Counted from the first letter of the stretch, positions 47,483 through 57,143 are shown. The stretch is DNA of 64,000 nt from Vibrio metschnikovii CIP 69.14 (GCF_000176155.1 NZ_ACZO01000005.1:186001-250000), one strand, 5' to 3'. Program-made: numbers and translations. Notes: generated from the sequence alone by a model not told the origin.

Positions 47483-47579
47483 ATTTATTATCAATAAAGG
47501 GTAGCAACGCATTGACTAGTAAGCAAAATTGCTCACCGCAATGAAGCATAGAAACATGGTTGATATCGTTTCTGTTCAC
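47481..47579 (-). CDS. pyrL: PyrL-type leader peptide, 32 aa
   Basis: A GTG start at 47579 with AAGGGG about six bases upstream opens a 32-codon frame. It ends in TAG exactly at the 5' arm of the attenuator. The later codons are pyrimidine-rich in the message (CAA TTT TGC TTA CTA GTC and CTA CCC TTT ATT). Polymerase pausing there would report UTP level. Sequence differs from E. coli PyrL, as is usual for such leaders; the role is inferred from position. Confidence 0.6.
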   Translation of the reverse strand: MNRNDINHVSMLHCGEQFCLLVNALLPFIDNK

Positions 47580-47607
47580 AAGCCACCCCTTAGACAAATT
47601 GTTGGGC

Positions 47608-47635
47608 ATTATACGCCTAACTTTTCTCAAGGCAA
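47608..47635 (-). promoter_or_regulatory. Sigma-70-type promoter of pyrL-pyrB-pyrI
   Basis: On the minus strand TTGCCT (47635-47630) and a consensus TATAAT (47613-47608) are 16 bases apart, placing the transcript start about 20 bases before the leader GTG. Confidence 0.65.
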
Positions 47636-47645
47636 GCGTTTGCTT
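47630..47645. promoter_or_regulatory. PurR-type operator overlapping the pyrBI -35 element
   Basis: AGGCAAGCGTTTGCTT fits every fixed position of the E. coli PurR consensus ANGCAANCGNTTNCNT and covers the -35 hexamer. PurR with hypoxanthine or guanine represses several pyrimidine genes in E. coli; control of pyrBI here is an inference. Confidence 0.6.
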
Positions 47646-47685
47646 AGTGAGTTTTTCGTTTACTTATTAACCATTAAATGCATAG

Positions 47686-48690
47686 TTATCCACCTAAGGT
47701 GGCGACCATCACGGCTTTGATGGTATGGAGTCGGTTTTCCGCTTGATCAAACACGATCGCGTGTTCGGACTCAAACACTTCTTCAGTAACCTCTAAGCCT
47801 TGCATACCATATTTTTCAGCCACTTGTTTACCGATGATGGTTTGATCGTTATGAAAGGCAGGTAAGCAGTGCATAAATTTAACGCGAGGATTACCCGTGG
47901 CGTGAATCGCCGCCATATTAACTTGATAAGGCGTCATGATCGCCACACGTTCGTCCCATGCTTCGGGTTCTTCTCCCATTGAGACCCAAACATCGGTGTA
48001 GAGGAAATCGCAGCCTTTGACGCCCTCTGCCACATCTTCGGTCAAGGTAATACTTGCCCCTGTTTGTTGAGCAATACTTTGACAAGTATCGACTAATTGA
48101 CGATCTGGCCAGAAAGCTTTAGGAGCGACTAAGCGAATATCCATGCCCATTTTTGCCGCGCCGACCATGAGCGAATTACCCATGTTATTGCGCGCATCAC
48201 CAAGATAAGCAAAGCGGATTTGATCTAGAGCTTTACCATGAGAAAACTCTTGCATGGTTAGGAAATCAGCCAGAATTTGCGTTGGATGGAACTCATCAGT
48301 GAGGCCATTCCATACTGGAACCCCAGCATATTGGCCAAGTTCTTCGACGATCGATTGACCATAACCGCGATATTGTATGCCATCGTACATACGGCCCAAT
48401 ACTCGTGCCGTATCTTTCATTGATTCTTTATGGCCAATTTGCGATCCGGAAGGGCCAATATAGGTGACTTGAGCGCCTTGATCAAAGGCAGCAACTTCAA
48501 AAGCGCAGCGGGTACGTGTGGAGGCTTTCTCAAAAATAAGCGCAATATTTTTACCCAGCAAGGTTTTTTGCTCGGTGCCTGCGTATTTGGCTCGCTTTAA
48601 GTCCGCCGCTAGACTCAATAAAAATTGAATTTCTTGGGGAGTGAAATCAAGTAATTTTAGAAAATTACGCTGACGCAAATTAAAAGCCAT
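47686..48690 (-). CDS. argF: Ornithine carbamoyltransferase
   Basis: Makes citrulline from ornithine and carbamoyl phosphate. The carbamoyl-phosphate loop [21 protein letters not shown], the ornithine-side motif [15 protein letters not shown] and [13 protein letters not shown] are intact. Length 334 aa equals the E. coli enzymes. The ATG follows AAGGACTCCCC. Competition with PyrB for carbamoyl phosphate gives its proximity to pyrBI a metabolic logic. ArgR-type sequence is upstream. Confidence 0.96.
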   Translation of the reverse strand: MAFNLRQRNFLKLLDFTPQEIQFLLSLAADLKRAKYAGTEQKTLLGKNIALIFEKASTRTRCAFEVAAFDQGAQVTYIGPSGSQIGHKESMKDTARVLGRMYDGIQYRGYGQSIVEELGQYAGVPVWNGLTDEFHPTQILADFLTMQEFSHGKALDQIRFAYLGDARNNMGNSLMVGAAKMGMDIRLVAPKAFWPDRQLVDTCQSIAQQTGASITLTEDVAEGVKGCDFLYTDVWVSMGEEPEAWDERVAIMTPYQVNMAAIHATGNPRVKFMHCLPAFHNDQTIIGKQVAEKYGMQGLEVTEEVFESEHAIVFDQAENRLHTIKAVMVATLGG

Positions 48691-48746
48691 GGGGAGTCCT
48701 TAACCATAAAAAAGAATAGGACCAGTTAAACATATAAATGCTATAA

Positions 48747-48764
48747 AAGTGAATAATTATTTTT
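48747..48764 (-). promoter_or_regulatory. Candidate ARG box upstream of argF
   Basis: AAAGTGAATAATTATTTT matches the AT-rich ArgR half-palindrome (TGAATnnnnATTCA type), especially in the first arm. A weaker CATATAAATG element about 20 bases nearer the gene (48731-48740) could be the second box of a pair. Arginine repression through ArgR is the expected control of argF. Confidence 0.45.
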
Positions 48765-48770
48765 TTATTA

Positions 48771-48799
48771 GCGGTGAGTCATGTGAAATAACTCACCGC
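48771..48799. repeat. Perfect inverted repeat between phoH-like gene and argF
   Basis: GCGGTGAGT and ACTCACCGC pair over 9 bases with an 11-nt loop, seven bases after the stop of the PhoH-family gene. On the minus strand an A-rich run, not a T-run, follows. It therefore stabilises the 3' end of the message or acts as a weak terminator. Confidence 0.45.
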
Positions 48800-48805
48800 A
48801 TTGGG

Positions 48806-50182
48806 TTATAAGTTTTCTTCCGCAAATTCAGCTAAGCGGCTACGAACGACACCATTGAGGTGAATGTTGGCACTGCCTTCGAAGTTTTTGAACCGCTCAA
48901 CCATGTAGGTGAGCCCGGAGGTGACAGGCGTGAGATAGTGGGAATCAATTTGTGCCAAGTTACCGGAACAGACAATTTTGGTTCCTTCCCCACAGCGAGT
49001 AATGATGGTTTTAATTTGTGATGCGGTTAAGTTTTGGCACTCATCCAATAAGACAAAGGCATTTTGTATTGAGCGACCACGCATAAAGTTGATGGATTTA
49101 AATTGAATATTCGCTTTATCACAGATGTATTTGAGCGAGCCCTCGGTACAGTGATCGTGCTTGTGCAGCGCTTCTAAAGTATCGGTGATAGCGGCTAACC
49201 AAGGCATCATTTTCTCTTCTTCACTACCCGGTAAAAAGCCAATCGACTCACCAATATCGGGTGTATTGCGAGTAACAATGATTTTATCGAACATTTTGCG
49301 TTCGATGGTTTGGTCTAAGGCGGCCGCCATGGCCAGCAACGTTTTACCACTACCGGCCGCGCCGGTGAGAATGACTAAATCAATCTCAGGATCGAGCAAG
49401 GCATCTAATGCCATGGCTTGATAAATGTTTTTTGGCATAATATCCCAGACTTTACGGTGCATGAGCCGCTCACGTCCAAGATCACGTAGGGTTATTGAGT
49501 CATCGCTGAGGGTTTCGACTCGAGCGGTGAAGTCGCTTTCTTCATCCAATACATATTGATTAATGTAGGTGGGCTCGAAAGGTTTGCGATCCAATTTATG
49601 GAAGGTTTTGCCTCCCAAAGTATAACTGTCCACACTATCGACATTATCCCAAAAATTACCGGGACGGGTCTGAAAGCCTTTTGTTAGGTATTGTACATCG
49701 TCAATTAATTGGTCAGTTCGGTAATCTTCAACAAAGCGTACTCCCGCTCCCTTCGCACGTAAACGCATGTTGATGTCTTTGGTGATTAATACCACCGAGC
49801 GCGGTGCGCGCTTGTTTTGTAGGTGCAACACGGCATTCAAGATCCGGTTGTCTCCCTCTTTGTCGGTAAACGCTTTAACCGTTTCATGCACTTCGTAATC
49901 GGCCAAAATGGCAATGGTTCCTTTATTGCCACCTGAATTTTTTAAGGGGATACCTTCAGAAATCTCATCCGGTGTTGCATCGTGGAAAATGTTTTCCAAG
50001 GCACGAATGGCGACTCGTGCGTCTCGGGCCACATCGCGTTTGCTGTCTTTAATTCTGTCGAGTTCTTCGAGGACGGTCATCGGGATGACGACGTCATGTT
50101 CTTGGAAGGAATAAATTGCAAGCGGTTCATGCAATAGTATGTTGGTGTCTAGGACAAACAGTTTCCGGTCAGTATCGCCCAT
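48806..50182 (-). CDS. PIN-PhoH fusion ATPase (YlaK type)
   Basis: The 458-residue protein has an N-terminal PIN-like nuclease domain (about 5-130: FVLDTNILLHEPLAI, DEGDNRIL-type acidic residues, VVLITKDINMRLRAKG). A C-terminal PhoH P-loop domain follows (about 250-450: LTGAAGSGKTLLAMAAAL, FVLLDECQNLTASQIKTIITR, GDLAQID-like SGNLAQIDSHYLTP). Relatives with this layout couple RNA unwinding to cleavage. E. coli YlaK/PhoH2-type function in this branch is not settled. The ATG is behind AGGAGA. Confidence 0.9.
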   Translation of the reverse strand: MGDTDRKLFVLDTNILLHEPLAIYSFQEHDVVIPMTVLEELDRIKDSKRDVARDARVAIRALENIFHDATPDEISEGIPLKNSGGNKGTIAILADYEVHETVKAFTDKEGDNRILNAVLHLQNKRAPRSVVLITKDINMRLRAKGAGVRFVEDYRTDQLIDDVQYLTKGFQTRPGNFWDNVDSVDSYTLGGKTFHKLDRKPFEPTYINQYVLDEESDFTARVETLSDDSITLRDLGRERLMHRKVWDIMPKNIYQAMALDALLDPEIDLVILTGAAGSGKTLLAMAAALDQTIERKMFDKIIVTRNTPDIGESIGFLPGSEEEKMMPWLAAITDTLEALHKHDHCTEGSLKYICDKANIQFKSINFMRGRSIQNAFVLLDECQNLTASQIKTIITRCGEGTKIVCSGNLAQIDSHYLTPVTSGLTYMVERFKNFEGSANIHLNGVVRSRLAEFAEENL

Positions 50183-50627
50183 AAGCGTCTCCTTGCTATG
50201 TGATAGCGGGTATAATGAAGGTCTGCATTCTCGTGCTTACGATCGATTCTACGCTGTCGCCAGGTTGTCGATCACTGCGGATAGAAGGCAAACTGGTATG
50301 GATACTCTCTGTTTGAACAAGCATATCGTATGCCAACAAACCTTACGCCGACGTAAGGTGATACCAGTTTAGTATCGTTTGGCAACCTGCTGGTCTTTTT
50401 CAGTATAGCAACCTATTGAATTAGCATTGACATTAAAATGTGACACTTTGATGTCAGCCAGCCACTCAAGAAAAAAAGCGTGGAATGGACGTGACCTGTA
50501 TCACGCCATCAAGTAAGATTAGCGACCTTTTTCTGCACCATAACGGTAGGACAAGTAGACTTTTTCTTGGCACCGGTGCAGTCACGGTAACGGATAATGT
50601 TTAATCCCAATAGATGAGGTAGTCTTG
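50183..50627. other. Divergent phoH/rapA intergenic region with strong secondary structure
   Basis: No supported ORF in 445 bases. AAACTGGTAT (50290-50299) pairs perfectly with ATACCAGTTT (50361-50370), enclosing a hairpin CCTTACG-CCGA-CGTAAGG (50341-50358). GATACT (50301-50306) and AGTATC (50371-50376) offer an alternative pairing. Further right, CGTGA-N6-TCACG (50490-50505) resembles a CRP site. A TTGACA (50430-50435) has no good -10 partner. Confidence 0.5.
50490..50505. promoter_or_regulatory. CRP-like palindrome upstream of rapA
   Basis: CGTGACCTGTATCACG is a symmetrical CGTGA-N6-TCACG. The CRP consensus is TGTGA-N6-TCACA, so the core GTGA/TCAC and spacing fit and the outer base differs in both halves. 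It lies about 123 bases before rapA. Confidence 0.3.
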
Positions 50628-53537
50628 ATGACTTTTGCTTTAGGGCAACGCTGGATAAGTGATACAGAAAGTGATTTAGGGTTGGGTACAGTGGTCGCGA
50701 TGGACGCTCGTACGGTGACGTTAATGTTTGCCGCATCCGAAGAAAACCGAGTGTATGCGCGTCATGATGCGCCAGTTACACGGGTGGCTTTTAATGTCGG
50801 TGATACGGTTGATAGTCAAGAAGGTTGGTCACTCAATGTTGAACAAGTGGTGGAAGATCAGGGCGTACTCACCTATTTAGGGACTCGTGAAGATACTCAA
50901 CAAGCCGGCATTGCGTTGCGAGAGATTTTTCTGAGTAACCAAATCCGCTTCAATAAACCACAAGATAAGTTGTTTGCTGGGCAAATTGATCGGATGGATA
51001 ACTTTGTGTTGCGTTATCGTGCGCTGACCAATCAATACCAGCAACATAAAAGCCCAATGCGCGGCCTATGTGGTATGCGTGCGGGGTTAATTCCTCATCA
51101 ATTATACATTGCCCATGAAGTGGGTCGCCGTTATGCGCCTCGTGTCTTGTTAGCCGATGAAGTGGGTCTAGGTAAAACCATCGAAGCGGGGATGATCATT
51201 CATCAGCAAGTGCTATCTGGACGCGCAGAGCGGATTTTAATCGTGGTGCCTGAAACATTGCAGCATCAGTGGCTGGTAGAAATGTTGCGTCGCTTTAACT
51301 TGCATTTTTCGGTATTTGATGAAGAGCGCTGCGTTGAGGCCTATGCTGAAGCGGATAATCCGTTTGAAACCCAGCAATATGTCTTATGTTCATTAGATTT
51401 CTTACGTAAAAGCCGGCAACGTTTTGAACAAGCGCTGGAAGCGGAATGGGATCTGTTAGTGGTTGATGAGGCGCACCATTTACAATGGAGCCAAGATAAA
51501 CCGAGTCGTGAATATCAAGTCATCGAAGGATTAGCAGAACGCACACCTGCGGTATTATTGTTAACCGCGACACCAGAGCAACTGGGGCGCGAAAGTCATT
51601 TTGCTCGTTTACGCTTGTTGGATGCGGATCGTTTTTATGACTATGACGCGTTTGTTAAAGAAGAAGAGCAATATGCGCCTGTCGCTGATGCCGTGAGCGC
51701 GCTGTTATCTGGTCTTGCATTGACTGATACCGCAAAAAATCAAATCGCAGAATTATTATCCGAGCAGGACGTCGAGCCCTTACTGCGGGTATTAGACAGT
51801 CAAGCTGACGAACAGGAAAAAGCCGCTGCCCGTGATGAGTTGATCAGCAATCTTATGGATCGCCACGGTACAGGACGTGTTCTATTTAGAAATACACGCG
51901 CTGCGATTAAAGGCTTTCCTAAGCGGAACGTGCATTTATTACCGATGGAGATTCCAGCGCAGTACAGTACTTCAATGCGCGTCGCGGGGATGATTGGTGG
52001 TAAGCTAAGTCCACAAGCGCGAGCGATGAAAATGCTCTATCCAGAAGAAATCTTCCAAGAGTTTGAAGGCGATGATGCGAGCTGGTGGCAGTTTGATTCA
52101 CGAGTCAATTGGTTGATTGATAAGGTTAAAGCCAAACGTAGCGAAAAGATTTTAGTCATTGCATCTCGCTCAAGTACCGCGTTGCAATTAGAGCAAGCTC
52201 TTCGTGAGCGAGAAGGGATCCGTGCGACGGTGTTCCATGAAGGAATGTCAATCATTGATCGCGATAAAGCGGCGGCTTATTTTGCTCAAGAAGAGGGCGG
52301 AGCTCAGGTACTGATTTGTAGTGAGATTGGCTCTGAAGGACGTAACTTCCAGTTTGCTCACCAGCTGGTTATGTTTGATCTGCCGTTTAACCCTGATTTG
52401 CTTGAGCAGCGGATTGGTCGCTTAGATCGTATTGGTCAAGAAAATGACATCGATATTTATGTACCTTATTTGCAAGGGACGTCACAAGGAATTTTGGCCC
52501 GCTGGTTTAATGAAGGATTGAATGCTTTTGCGGAAACATGCCCAACCGGGCGTGCGGTCTACGATCAATTCTCCGAAGCTTTGATCGCAATGCTAGCCAC
52601 GGCAGACAGCAGTGAATTAGAAGGCGTGATCGACGCCTCAGCTAAGCTCAATCAAACCCTAAAAAGCCAATTGGAACAAGGGCGTGACCGTTTATTGGAA
52701 ATGCACTCGAATGGTGGAGAAAAAGCACTGCAGATCGCTCAGTCGATTGCAGAAACCGATGGTGATACCAATCTGGTTTCTTTCGCATTAAGTCTGTTTG
52801 ATACCGTTGGGTTAAATCAAGATGACCGTGGTGACAATGCTTTAGTGGTCACGCCCTCTGAACATATGATGGTTTCGAGTTATCCCGGTTTGCCTTATGA
52901 AGGGGCGACGATTACTTTTGACCGTAATACAGCGCTCTCTCGTGAAGATATGCACTTTATCAGTTGGGAGCACCCGATGATTCAAGGTGGGATTGATCTT
53001 CTAATGAGTGAAGGGGTTGGCGTTTGTGCGGTATCCCTGTTGAAAAATAAAGCGCTGCCAGTGGGGACGATTCTATTAGAGATGGTCTATTTGGTGGATG
53101 CTCAAGCGCCTAAGAGTAGCGGTATCAGCCGTTTCTTACCCGCAACCCCAATCCGTATTCTGATGGATGGCCGCGGCAATGATTTATCGGCGCAAGTCGA
53201 TTTTGAAAGCTTTAATCGCCAGCTAAGCCCAGTGAATCGTCATTTAGCCAGTAAATTAGTCGCTTCTGTACAGGCTGAGATTCATCGCTTGATTGTGGCC
53301 AGCGATCCTGCGGTTAGCGCGAAAGTAGAGGCGATTCGTGAGCAGGCCAAGCAGGAGATGGAGCATAATTTGCACGCAGAGTTAGCGCGTTTATTGGCAC
53401 TGAAAGCGGTTAACCCGAATATCCGTGATGAAGAGATCAGCGCATTAGAGCAACAAATGAGCGCATTAAGTGGGTATATTTCTCAAGCGCAATATCAGCT
53501 TGATTCAGTGCGTTTGATTGTGGTTTCACATAACTAA
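50628..53537 (+). CDS. rapA: RNA polymerase recycling factor RapA (HepA)
   Basis: A Swi2/Snf2 ATPase bound to RNA polymerase that rescues stalled or post-termination complexes. The N-terminal Tudor-like domains (about 1-110) are followed by helicase motifs: [42 protein letters not shown], and [15 protein letters not shown] and [11 protein letters not shown]. The C-terminal region (about 600-969) is the RapA-specific spacer and Rap domains. 969 aa agrees with E. coli RapA (968). The ATG at 50628 has GAGG upstream. Confidence 0.97.
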   Translation: MTFALGQRWISDTESDLGLGTVVAMDARTVTLMFAASEENRVYARHDAPVTRVAFNVGDTVDSQEGWSLNVEQVVEDQGVLTYLGTREDTQQAGIALREIFLSNQIRFNKPQDKLFAGQIDRMDNFVLRYRALTNQYQQHKSPMRGLCGMRAGLIPHQLYIAHEVGRRYAPRVLLADEVGLGKTIEAGMIIHQQVLSGRAERILIVVPETLQHQWLVEMLRRFNLHFSVFDEERCVEAYAEADNPFETQQYVLCSLDFLRKSRQRFEQALEAEWDLLVVDEAHHLQWSQDKPSREYQVIEGLAERTPAVLLLTATPEQLGRESHFARLRLLDADRFYDYDAFVKEEEQYAPVADAVSALLSGLALTDTAKNQIAELLSEQDVEPLLRVLDSQADEQEKAAARDELISNLMDRHGTGRVLFRNTRAAIKGFPKRNVHLLPMEIPAQYSTSMRVAGMIGGKLSPQARAMKMLYPEEIFQEFEGDDASWWQFDSRVNWLIDKVKAKRSEKILVIASRSSTALQLEQALREREGIRATVFHEGMSIIDRDKAAAYFAQEEGGAQVLICSEIGSEGRNFQFAHQLVMFDLPFNPDLLEQRIGRLDRIGQENDIDIYVPYLQGTSQGILARWFNEGLNAFAETCPTGRAVYDQFSEALIAMLATADSSELEGVIDASAKLNQTLKSQLEQGRDRLLEMHSNGGEKALQIAQSIAETDGDTNLVSFALSLFDTVGLNQDDRGDNALVVTPSEHMMVSSYPGLPYEGATITFDRNTALSREDMHFISWEHPMIQGGIDLLMSEGVGVCAVSLLKNKALPVGTILLEMVYLVDAQAPKSSGISRFLPATPIRILMDGRGNDLSAQVDFESFNRQLSPVNRHLASKLVASVQAEIHRLIVASDPAVSAKVEAIREQAKQEMEHNLHAELARLLALKAVNPNIRDEEISALEQQMSALSGYISQAQYQLDSVRLIVVSHN

Positions 53538-53563
53538 CGTTATATCTTGTACGCTTTAATGTT

Positions 53564-53595
53564 AAAAGGCTTTGTCAAATGACAAAGCCTTTTTT
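53564..53595. terminator. Bidirectional terminator between rapA and the NRAMP-type gene
   Basis: AAAAGGCTTTGTC and GACAAAGCCTTTTT form a 13-bp stem around AAAT, with A-run and T-run flanks suiting both convergent genes. Confidence 0.93.
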
Positions 53596-53639
53596 GATCC
53601 GTTTGAATCGGATGCGAAATAGAGCACCCGATTTTACGA

Positions 53640-54911
53640 TTAGACTAGCCATTTCCACCAAATAAACAGTGCTAAGAAACCGAATAGATAAATCAATCCT
53701 ACGATCGATAACGCTCGCGTTTTTTTACCGAGCGCTAATTCGGCTGGTAAAGGGGTCTTAGTGACTAAGATGTAATTGAGTAGGGCAAAAAATGGTGTGG
53801 TCATAAACGCCATCACCATGGCAAAGTTGAGCATTGGCATCAAGGCAAACGCCCAAAAGACAATGATGGCTAACGCCAGCGCTGAAACGATAAATAGCCA
53901 TGTTTGAAACAAACGAGGCGAAGCGTGAGTTTTATGCTGCAGTAAACGCTGTGCTTCGGCAATCACACGCGAATAGCCATCAATCACCGTAATCGTACTG
54001 CCAAAAATACAGAAAAAGGCGATAACAGCAATCAAATAGCGCGACCATTCACCAATGGTGGAAGCGTACAAACCGACCAGTTGATGAGAAAATCCAATGC
54101 CTGATTGTGCTAGCTCAACCCCTGTACCGTGTAGCACCAAACTGCCCAGTGCAAGAAACACAATAGCGAGTAAGGCTGTACCAATATAGCCGACATTGAA
54201 ATCAAACAGTGCCGATTGTGCAGTCACATGTTGTTGGCGGCGCTGACTTTTTAGCCACATTGAGGTTAAGCTCGAAATTTCAATCGGTGCCGGCATCCAG
54301 CCCATTGTCACGACGATAAAGCCGATTGCAGCGAATGTCCAAGGTGAGGGCGTTTCGCTGACAACGGTTAATGGGGCGGGCCCAGTCGCGGCAATAAAGA
54401 CCGCAGTGAGAGTTGCCAGGGTGAGCACTGCCATGATGGTTTTGGAGAGAATATCCAAAGCTTTGTAGTGCCCTGCGATCAAAATAATCAAACAAGTCAC
54501 TAAAATGAGGCCGCTAAGTACGCTGGTCGCTATTTCAAATGGGATGAAGTAACCCAGTAAACTGGCACTGAATAACAGTAACGCAGCCGTATTAACAATC
54601 GCGGAGAAAATACTTAAGAGAGTGAATCCCCACAGGTAGGTTTTTCCTAGCTTAGCGTAACCTTCAACGAGACTTTCTCCGGTTCCCATGGTGTATTGAA
54701 CACCAGCTTTAAAGAAAGGGTATTTGAATAAATTCACCAATAAAATCAATGCTGCTAATTGCCAGCCATAAATTGCGCCAGCTTGAGTGGAAGCGACAAG
54801 ATGGGAGCCTCCGACTGCCGCTGCGGCCATCATGATCCCTGGACCAAGTGAGCGAGCTAATTGTTTTAACCTGAGTTTTTCGGTGTTTGAATAAGGGACA
54901 CTGTTTTCCAT
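53640..54911 (-). CDS. NRAMP-superfamily transporter with altered metal-site motifs
   Basis: The protein of 423 aa from the ATG at 54911 (AAAGGA upstream) has about eleven membrane helices and the NRAMP layout. In helix 1, where manganese/iron NRAMP proteins have DPGN, the sequence reads VGGS (residues 33-36, in AAAAVGGSHLVASTQAGA). In helix 6, where they have MPH, it reads MPA (206-208, in MGWMPAPIEISS). The Asp and Asn ligands are therefore missing while the Met is kept. Whether it carries Mn2+, another ion or something else cannot be said, and the name mntH should not be used. Confidence 0.75.
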   Translation of the reverse strand: MENSVPYSNTEKLRLKQLARSLGPGIMMAAAAVGGSHLVASTQAGAIYGWQLAALILLVNLFKYPFFKAGVQYTMGTGESLVEGYAKLGKTYLWGFTLLSIFSAIVNTAALLLFSASLLGYFIPFEIATSVLSGLILVTCLIILIAGHYKALDILSKTIMAVLTLATLTAVFIAATGPAPLTVVSETPSPWTFAAIGFIVVTMGWMPAPIEISSLTSMWLKSQRRQQHVTAQSALFDFNVGYIGTALLAIVFLALGSLVLHGTGVELAQSGIGFSHQLVGLYASTIGEWSRYLIAVIAFFCIFGSTITVIDGYSRVIAEAQRLLQHKTHASPRLFQTWLFIVSALALAIIVFWAFALMPMLNFAMVMAFMTTPFFALLNYILVTKTPLPAELALGKKTRALSIVGLIYLFGFLALFIWWKWLV

Positions 54912-55361
54912 TCTCGATCCTTTTTCTACCTTTGACTTACGCTTGCGGTCACTTGGTTTTAGGCCATGATTCAGCAATCTTCAATGCCAGAGGTATGATT
55001 GATAGTTGTGTTTGATTTATTGTTATGGTCATGGTCACTATCCCCTTCCTACTTGAAGCTGCAGCGGTGTTGGCTACGTTGGTTCACCTCAATCAGATAG
55101 TCTGGCTATGATTGTGGTGATGAACCCACTTGCCGCTTACCTGCCACTCCAAGTGATTTTGGCATATGACTTATTGATCTTATGTCAATATATCGTATCA
55201 ATATCATAGGTTAATATTCTGTCAACTTTTAGTTACGTTTTCGGTAGGGCCACTAAGCACAAGCGATGCATAAAGCGCCGATCATTCCTCTTACCATCAA
55301 TCTGCAACTTGACCCTATTTAAGTATATAATGCGGCGTTTTTTCCTGATGAGACAATAATA
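54912..55361. other. Divergent region between the NRAMP-type gene and rluA
   Basis: About 450 bases without a supported gene. They contain the cruciform-forming repeat at 55050-55155. An AT-rich stretch (55160-55230) has two TTGACA hexamers on the minus strand, which could belong to the NRAMP-gene promoter. A TATAAT (55326-55331) 30 bases before rluA probably forms its -10 element. Confidence 0.5.
55050..55155. repeat. Long imperfect palindrome, probable Vibrio intergenic repeat
   Basis: The left arm (from TACTTGAAGCTGCAG) and the right arm (ending CTGCCACTCCAAGT) fold back on each other along about 50 bases with bulges. GGTTCACCTCAATCA pairs with TGATTGTGGTGATGAACC, and the tip is ATAG-TCTGG-CTAT (55097-55109). 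From memory this sequence type (CTACTTGAAGCTGCAGCG...) recurs between genes in many Vibrio genomes. It encodes no ORF and has no direct repeats or transposase. Confidence 0.7.
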
Positions 55362-56099
55362 ATGGCGATGATTGAATACCATCCCCCCACCGATCCGTGG
55401 ATAGATGTGGTGTATGAAGATGAGTATATTTTGGCGGTCAATAAACCGTCAGGATTACTCTCTGTGCCCGGCAAACACATTGAGCACTATGACAGTATGT
55501 GGAGTCGCTTGGTGGCTGAGCATTCGGAAATCCAAGTCGTGCATCGTTTAGATATGTCGACGTCAGGTTTAATGCTGTTTGCTAAGAATAAATACATGGA
55601 AGCGGCGCTGAAAAAGCAGTTTCAGTATCGATTAACCCATAAAGTCTACTATGCGCGAGTATGGGGCAAGCTTGAGCAGCAGCAAGGTGAAGTTGATTTA
55701 CCATTAATCTGCGATTGGCCGAATCGTCCGCGACAAAAAGTCTGTTTTGAGCACGGTAAAGCATCGAAAACGTTGTATCAGGTGGTTAAGCAAGAGGAGC
55801 AGACAACGATTGTTCGTTTGTTTCCTGTCACTGGGCGTTCTCATCAGTTACGAGTACATATGTTAGCGATTGGGCATCCGATAGTCGGTGACGAGTTTTA
55901 TGCTTCTCCGGAGGCATTAGCCTTTTCTGATCGATTAGCCCTGCACGCTGCAGAACTCAGCTTTTATCATCCACGCAGTCATTGGCTGCGCACCATTTTT
56001 GTACCGTGTGATTTCTATCCCGAAGCTGAGGCGGTTATCTTGGATCATTTTGATCCAGAAAGAAAACTACCGGATTATAAAACTCTGCCTCGTCCTTAA
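55362..56099 (+). CDS. rluA: Dual-specificity pseudouridine synthase RluA
   Basis: Makes pseudouridine 746 in 23S rRNA and 32 in several tRNAs. The catalytic aspartate is in VHRLDMSTSGLMLFAK. VTGRSHQLRVHMLAIGHPIVGDEFY and the N-terminal VNKPSGLLSVPGK are family signatures. No S4 domain is present, which separates it from RluC/RluD. At 245 aa it is slightly longer than E. coli RluA (219), with a C-terminal extension rich in acidic residues. rapA is its neighbour in E. coli too. Confidence 0.94.
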   Translation: MAMIEYHPPTDPWIDVVYEDEYILAVNKPSGLLSVPGKHIEHYDSMWSRLVAEHSEIQVVHRLDMSTSGLMLFAKNKYMEAALKKQFQYRLTHKVYYARVWGKLEQQQGEVDLPLICDWPNRPRQKVCFEHGKASKTLYQVVKQEEQTTIVRLFPVTGRSHQLRVHMLAIGHPIVGDEFYASPEALAFSDRLALHAAELSFYHPRSHWLRTIFVPCDFYPEAEAVILDHFDPERKLPDYKTLPRP

Positions 56100-56165
56100 T
56101 GTGATTGAACGAGACTCAGCTAAGTAATCATTGTGCGATTAAAGTGATTTTATAGGGAGTGGTTT

Positions 56166-57128
56166 ATGTCATTACTTAACATTGTGTTTTTGGATCGAGC
56201 GACGATCCCTCGTCATATTGATCTTCCCGATCTGAGCGTTGCTCACCAGTGGCGAGAGTATGATTTTACGACTCCTGATCAGGTGCTTGATCGCATCGGT
56301 GACGCTGATATCGTGATCACTAATAAAGTGGTACTCACTCGCGAGATACTGGCTCAACTGCCGAAACTCAAGTTGGTCGCGATTTCTGCTACGGGCACGA
56401 ATAATGTTGATTTACCGGCGTGTCGTGAGCTAAACATTGCGGTGTGTAATGTGCAGGGCTATGCCACTCAATCGGTACCTGAACATGTCATTGCGATGAT
56501 GTTTGCCTTAAGACGCAATCTCTTTGGGTATCATCAAGATATTGCTGCTGGAGAGTGGCAACGCAATAAGCAGTTTTGTTTCTTTACTCATCCGATTGGT
56601 GATATTGCCGGTAGTGTGATGGGTATTATTGGTGGTGGTTCGCTCGGCAAAGCAACGGCTGCCCTAGCTCAAGCATTAGGGATGCAAGTGGTCTTTGCAG
56701 AACACAAAGGTGCTGAGTCTTGCCGTGAAGGGTATGTTCATTTTGAGCAGGTATTAACGACGGCTGATGTATTAACACTGCATTGCCCTTTAACGGCAGC
56801 GACCACCCATTTAATCAGTCAGCCAGAGTTGGCGTTAATGAAACCGAATGCGCTGGTTATTAATACTGGTCGAGGAGGGTTAATTGATGAAGTGGCTCTG
56901 GTGGATGCGTTAAAGCAACGTCGTATTGCTGGAGCTGGGGTGGATGTGTTTACTCAAGAACCCGCTGACATGGGGAATCCACTGATTGCCAATATGGACT
57001 TACCGAATTTATTACTCACGCCACATGTTGCTTGGGGAAGTGATAGTGCCATTCAACGTCTGGTGACGATACTAATCGCTAATATCGAGGCATTTATTGC
57101 TGGAAAGTCGCAAAATAGGTTGGTTTAG
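56166..57128 (+). CDS. D-2-hydroxyacid dehydrogenase (hydroxypyruvate/glycerate type)
   Basis: The 320-residue NAD(P)-dependent enzyme shows the Rossmann motif GGGSLGKATAALAQALGM (about 157-174), with acidic/positive residue choice AEHKGAES after the second strand. Catalytic residues are Arg in INTGRGGLIDE, Glu in FTQEP and His in TPHVAWGS. The best fit is the HprA (glycerate dehydrogenase) branch; the substrate cannot be fixed here. GGGAG precedes the ATG. It stands alone between rluA and valS. Confidence 0.85.
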   Translation: MSLLNIVFLDRATIPRHIDLPDLSVAHQWREYDFTTPDQVLDRIGDADIVITNKVVLTREILAQLPKLKLVAISATGTNNVDLPACRELNIAVCNVQGYATQSVPEHVIAMMFALRRNLFGYHQDIAAGEWQRNKQFCFFTHPIGDIAGSVMGIIGGGSLGKATAALAQALGMQVVFAEHKGAESCREGYVHFEQVLTTADVLTLHCPLTAATTHLISQPELALMKPNALVINTGRGGLIDEVALVDALKQRRIAGAGVDVFTQEPADMGNPLIANMDLPNLLLTPHVAWGSDSAIQRLVTILIANIEAFIAGKSQNRLV

Positions 57129-57143
57129 TCACGGGGTATAAAG

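Noticed and set aside
47426..47512. Longer N-terminus for PyrB
   Set aside because: The frame runs through the attenuator hairpin and its T-run; the ATG at 47425 has a ribosome-binding site and matches the family start.
47529..47720. A 63-codon plus-strand ORF across the pyrBI leader
   Set aside because: It is antisense to the leader peptide and promoter and extends into the argF stop; no supporting signals.
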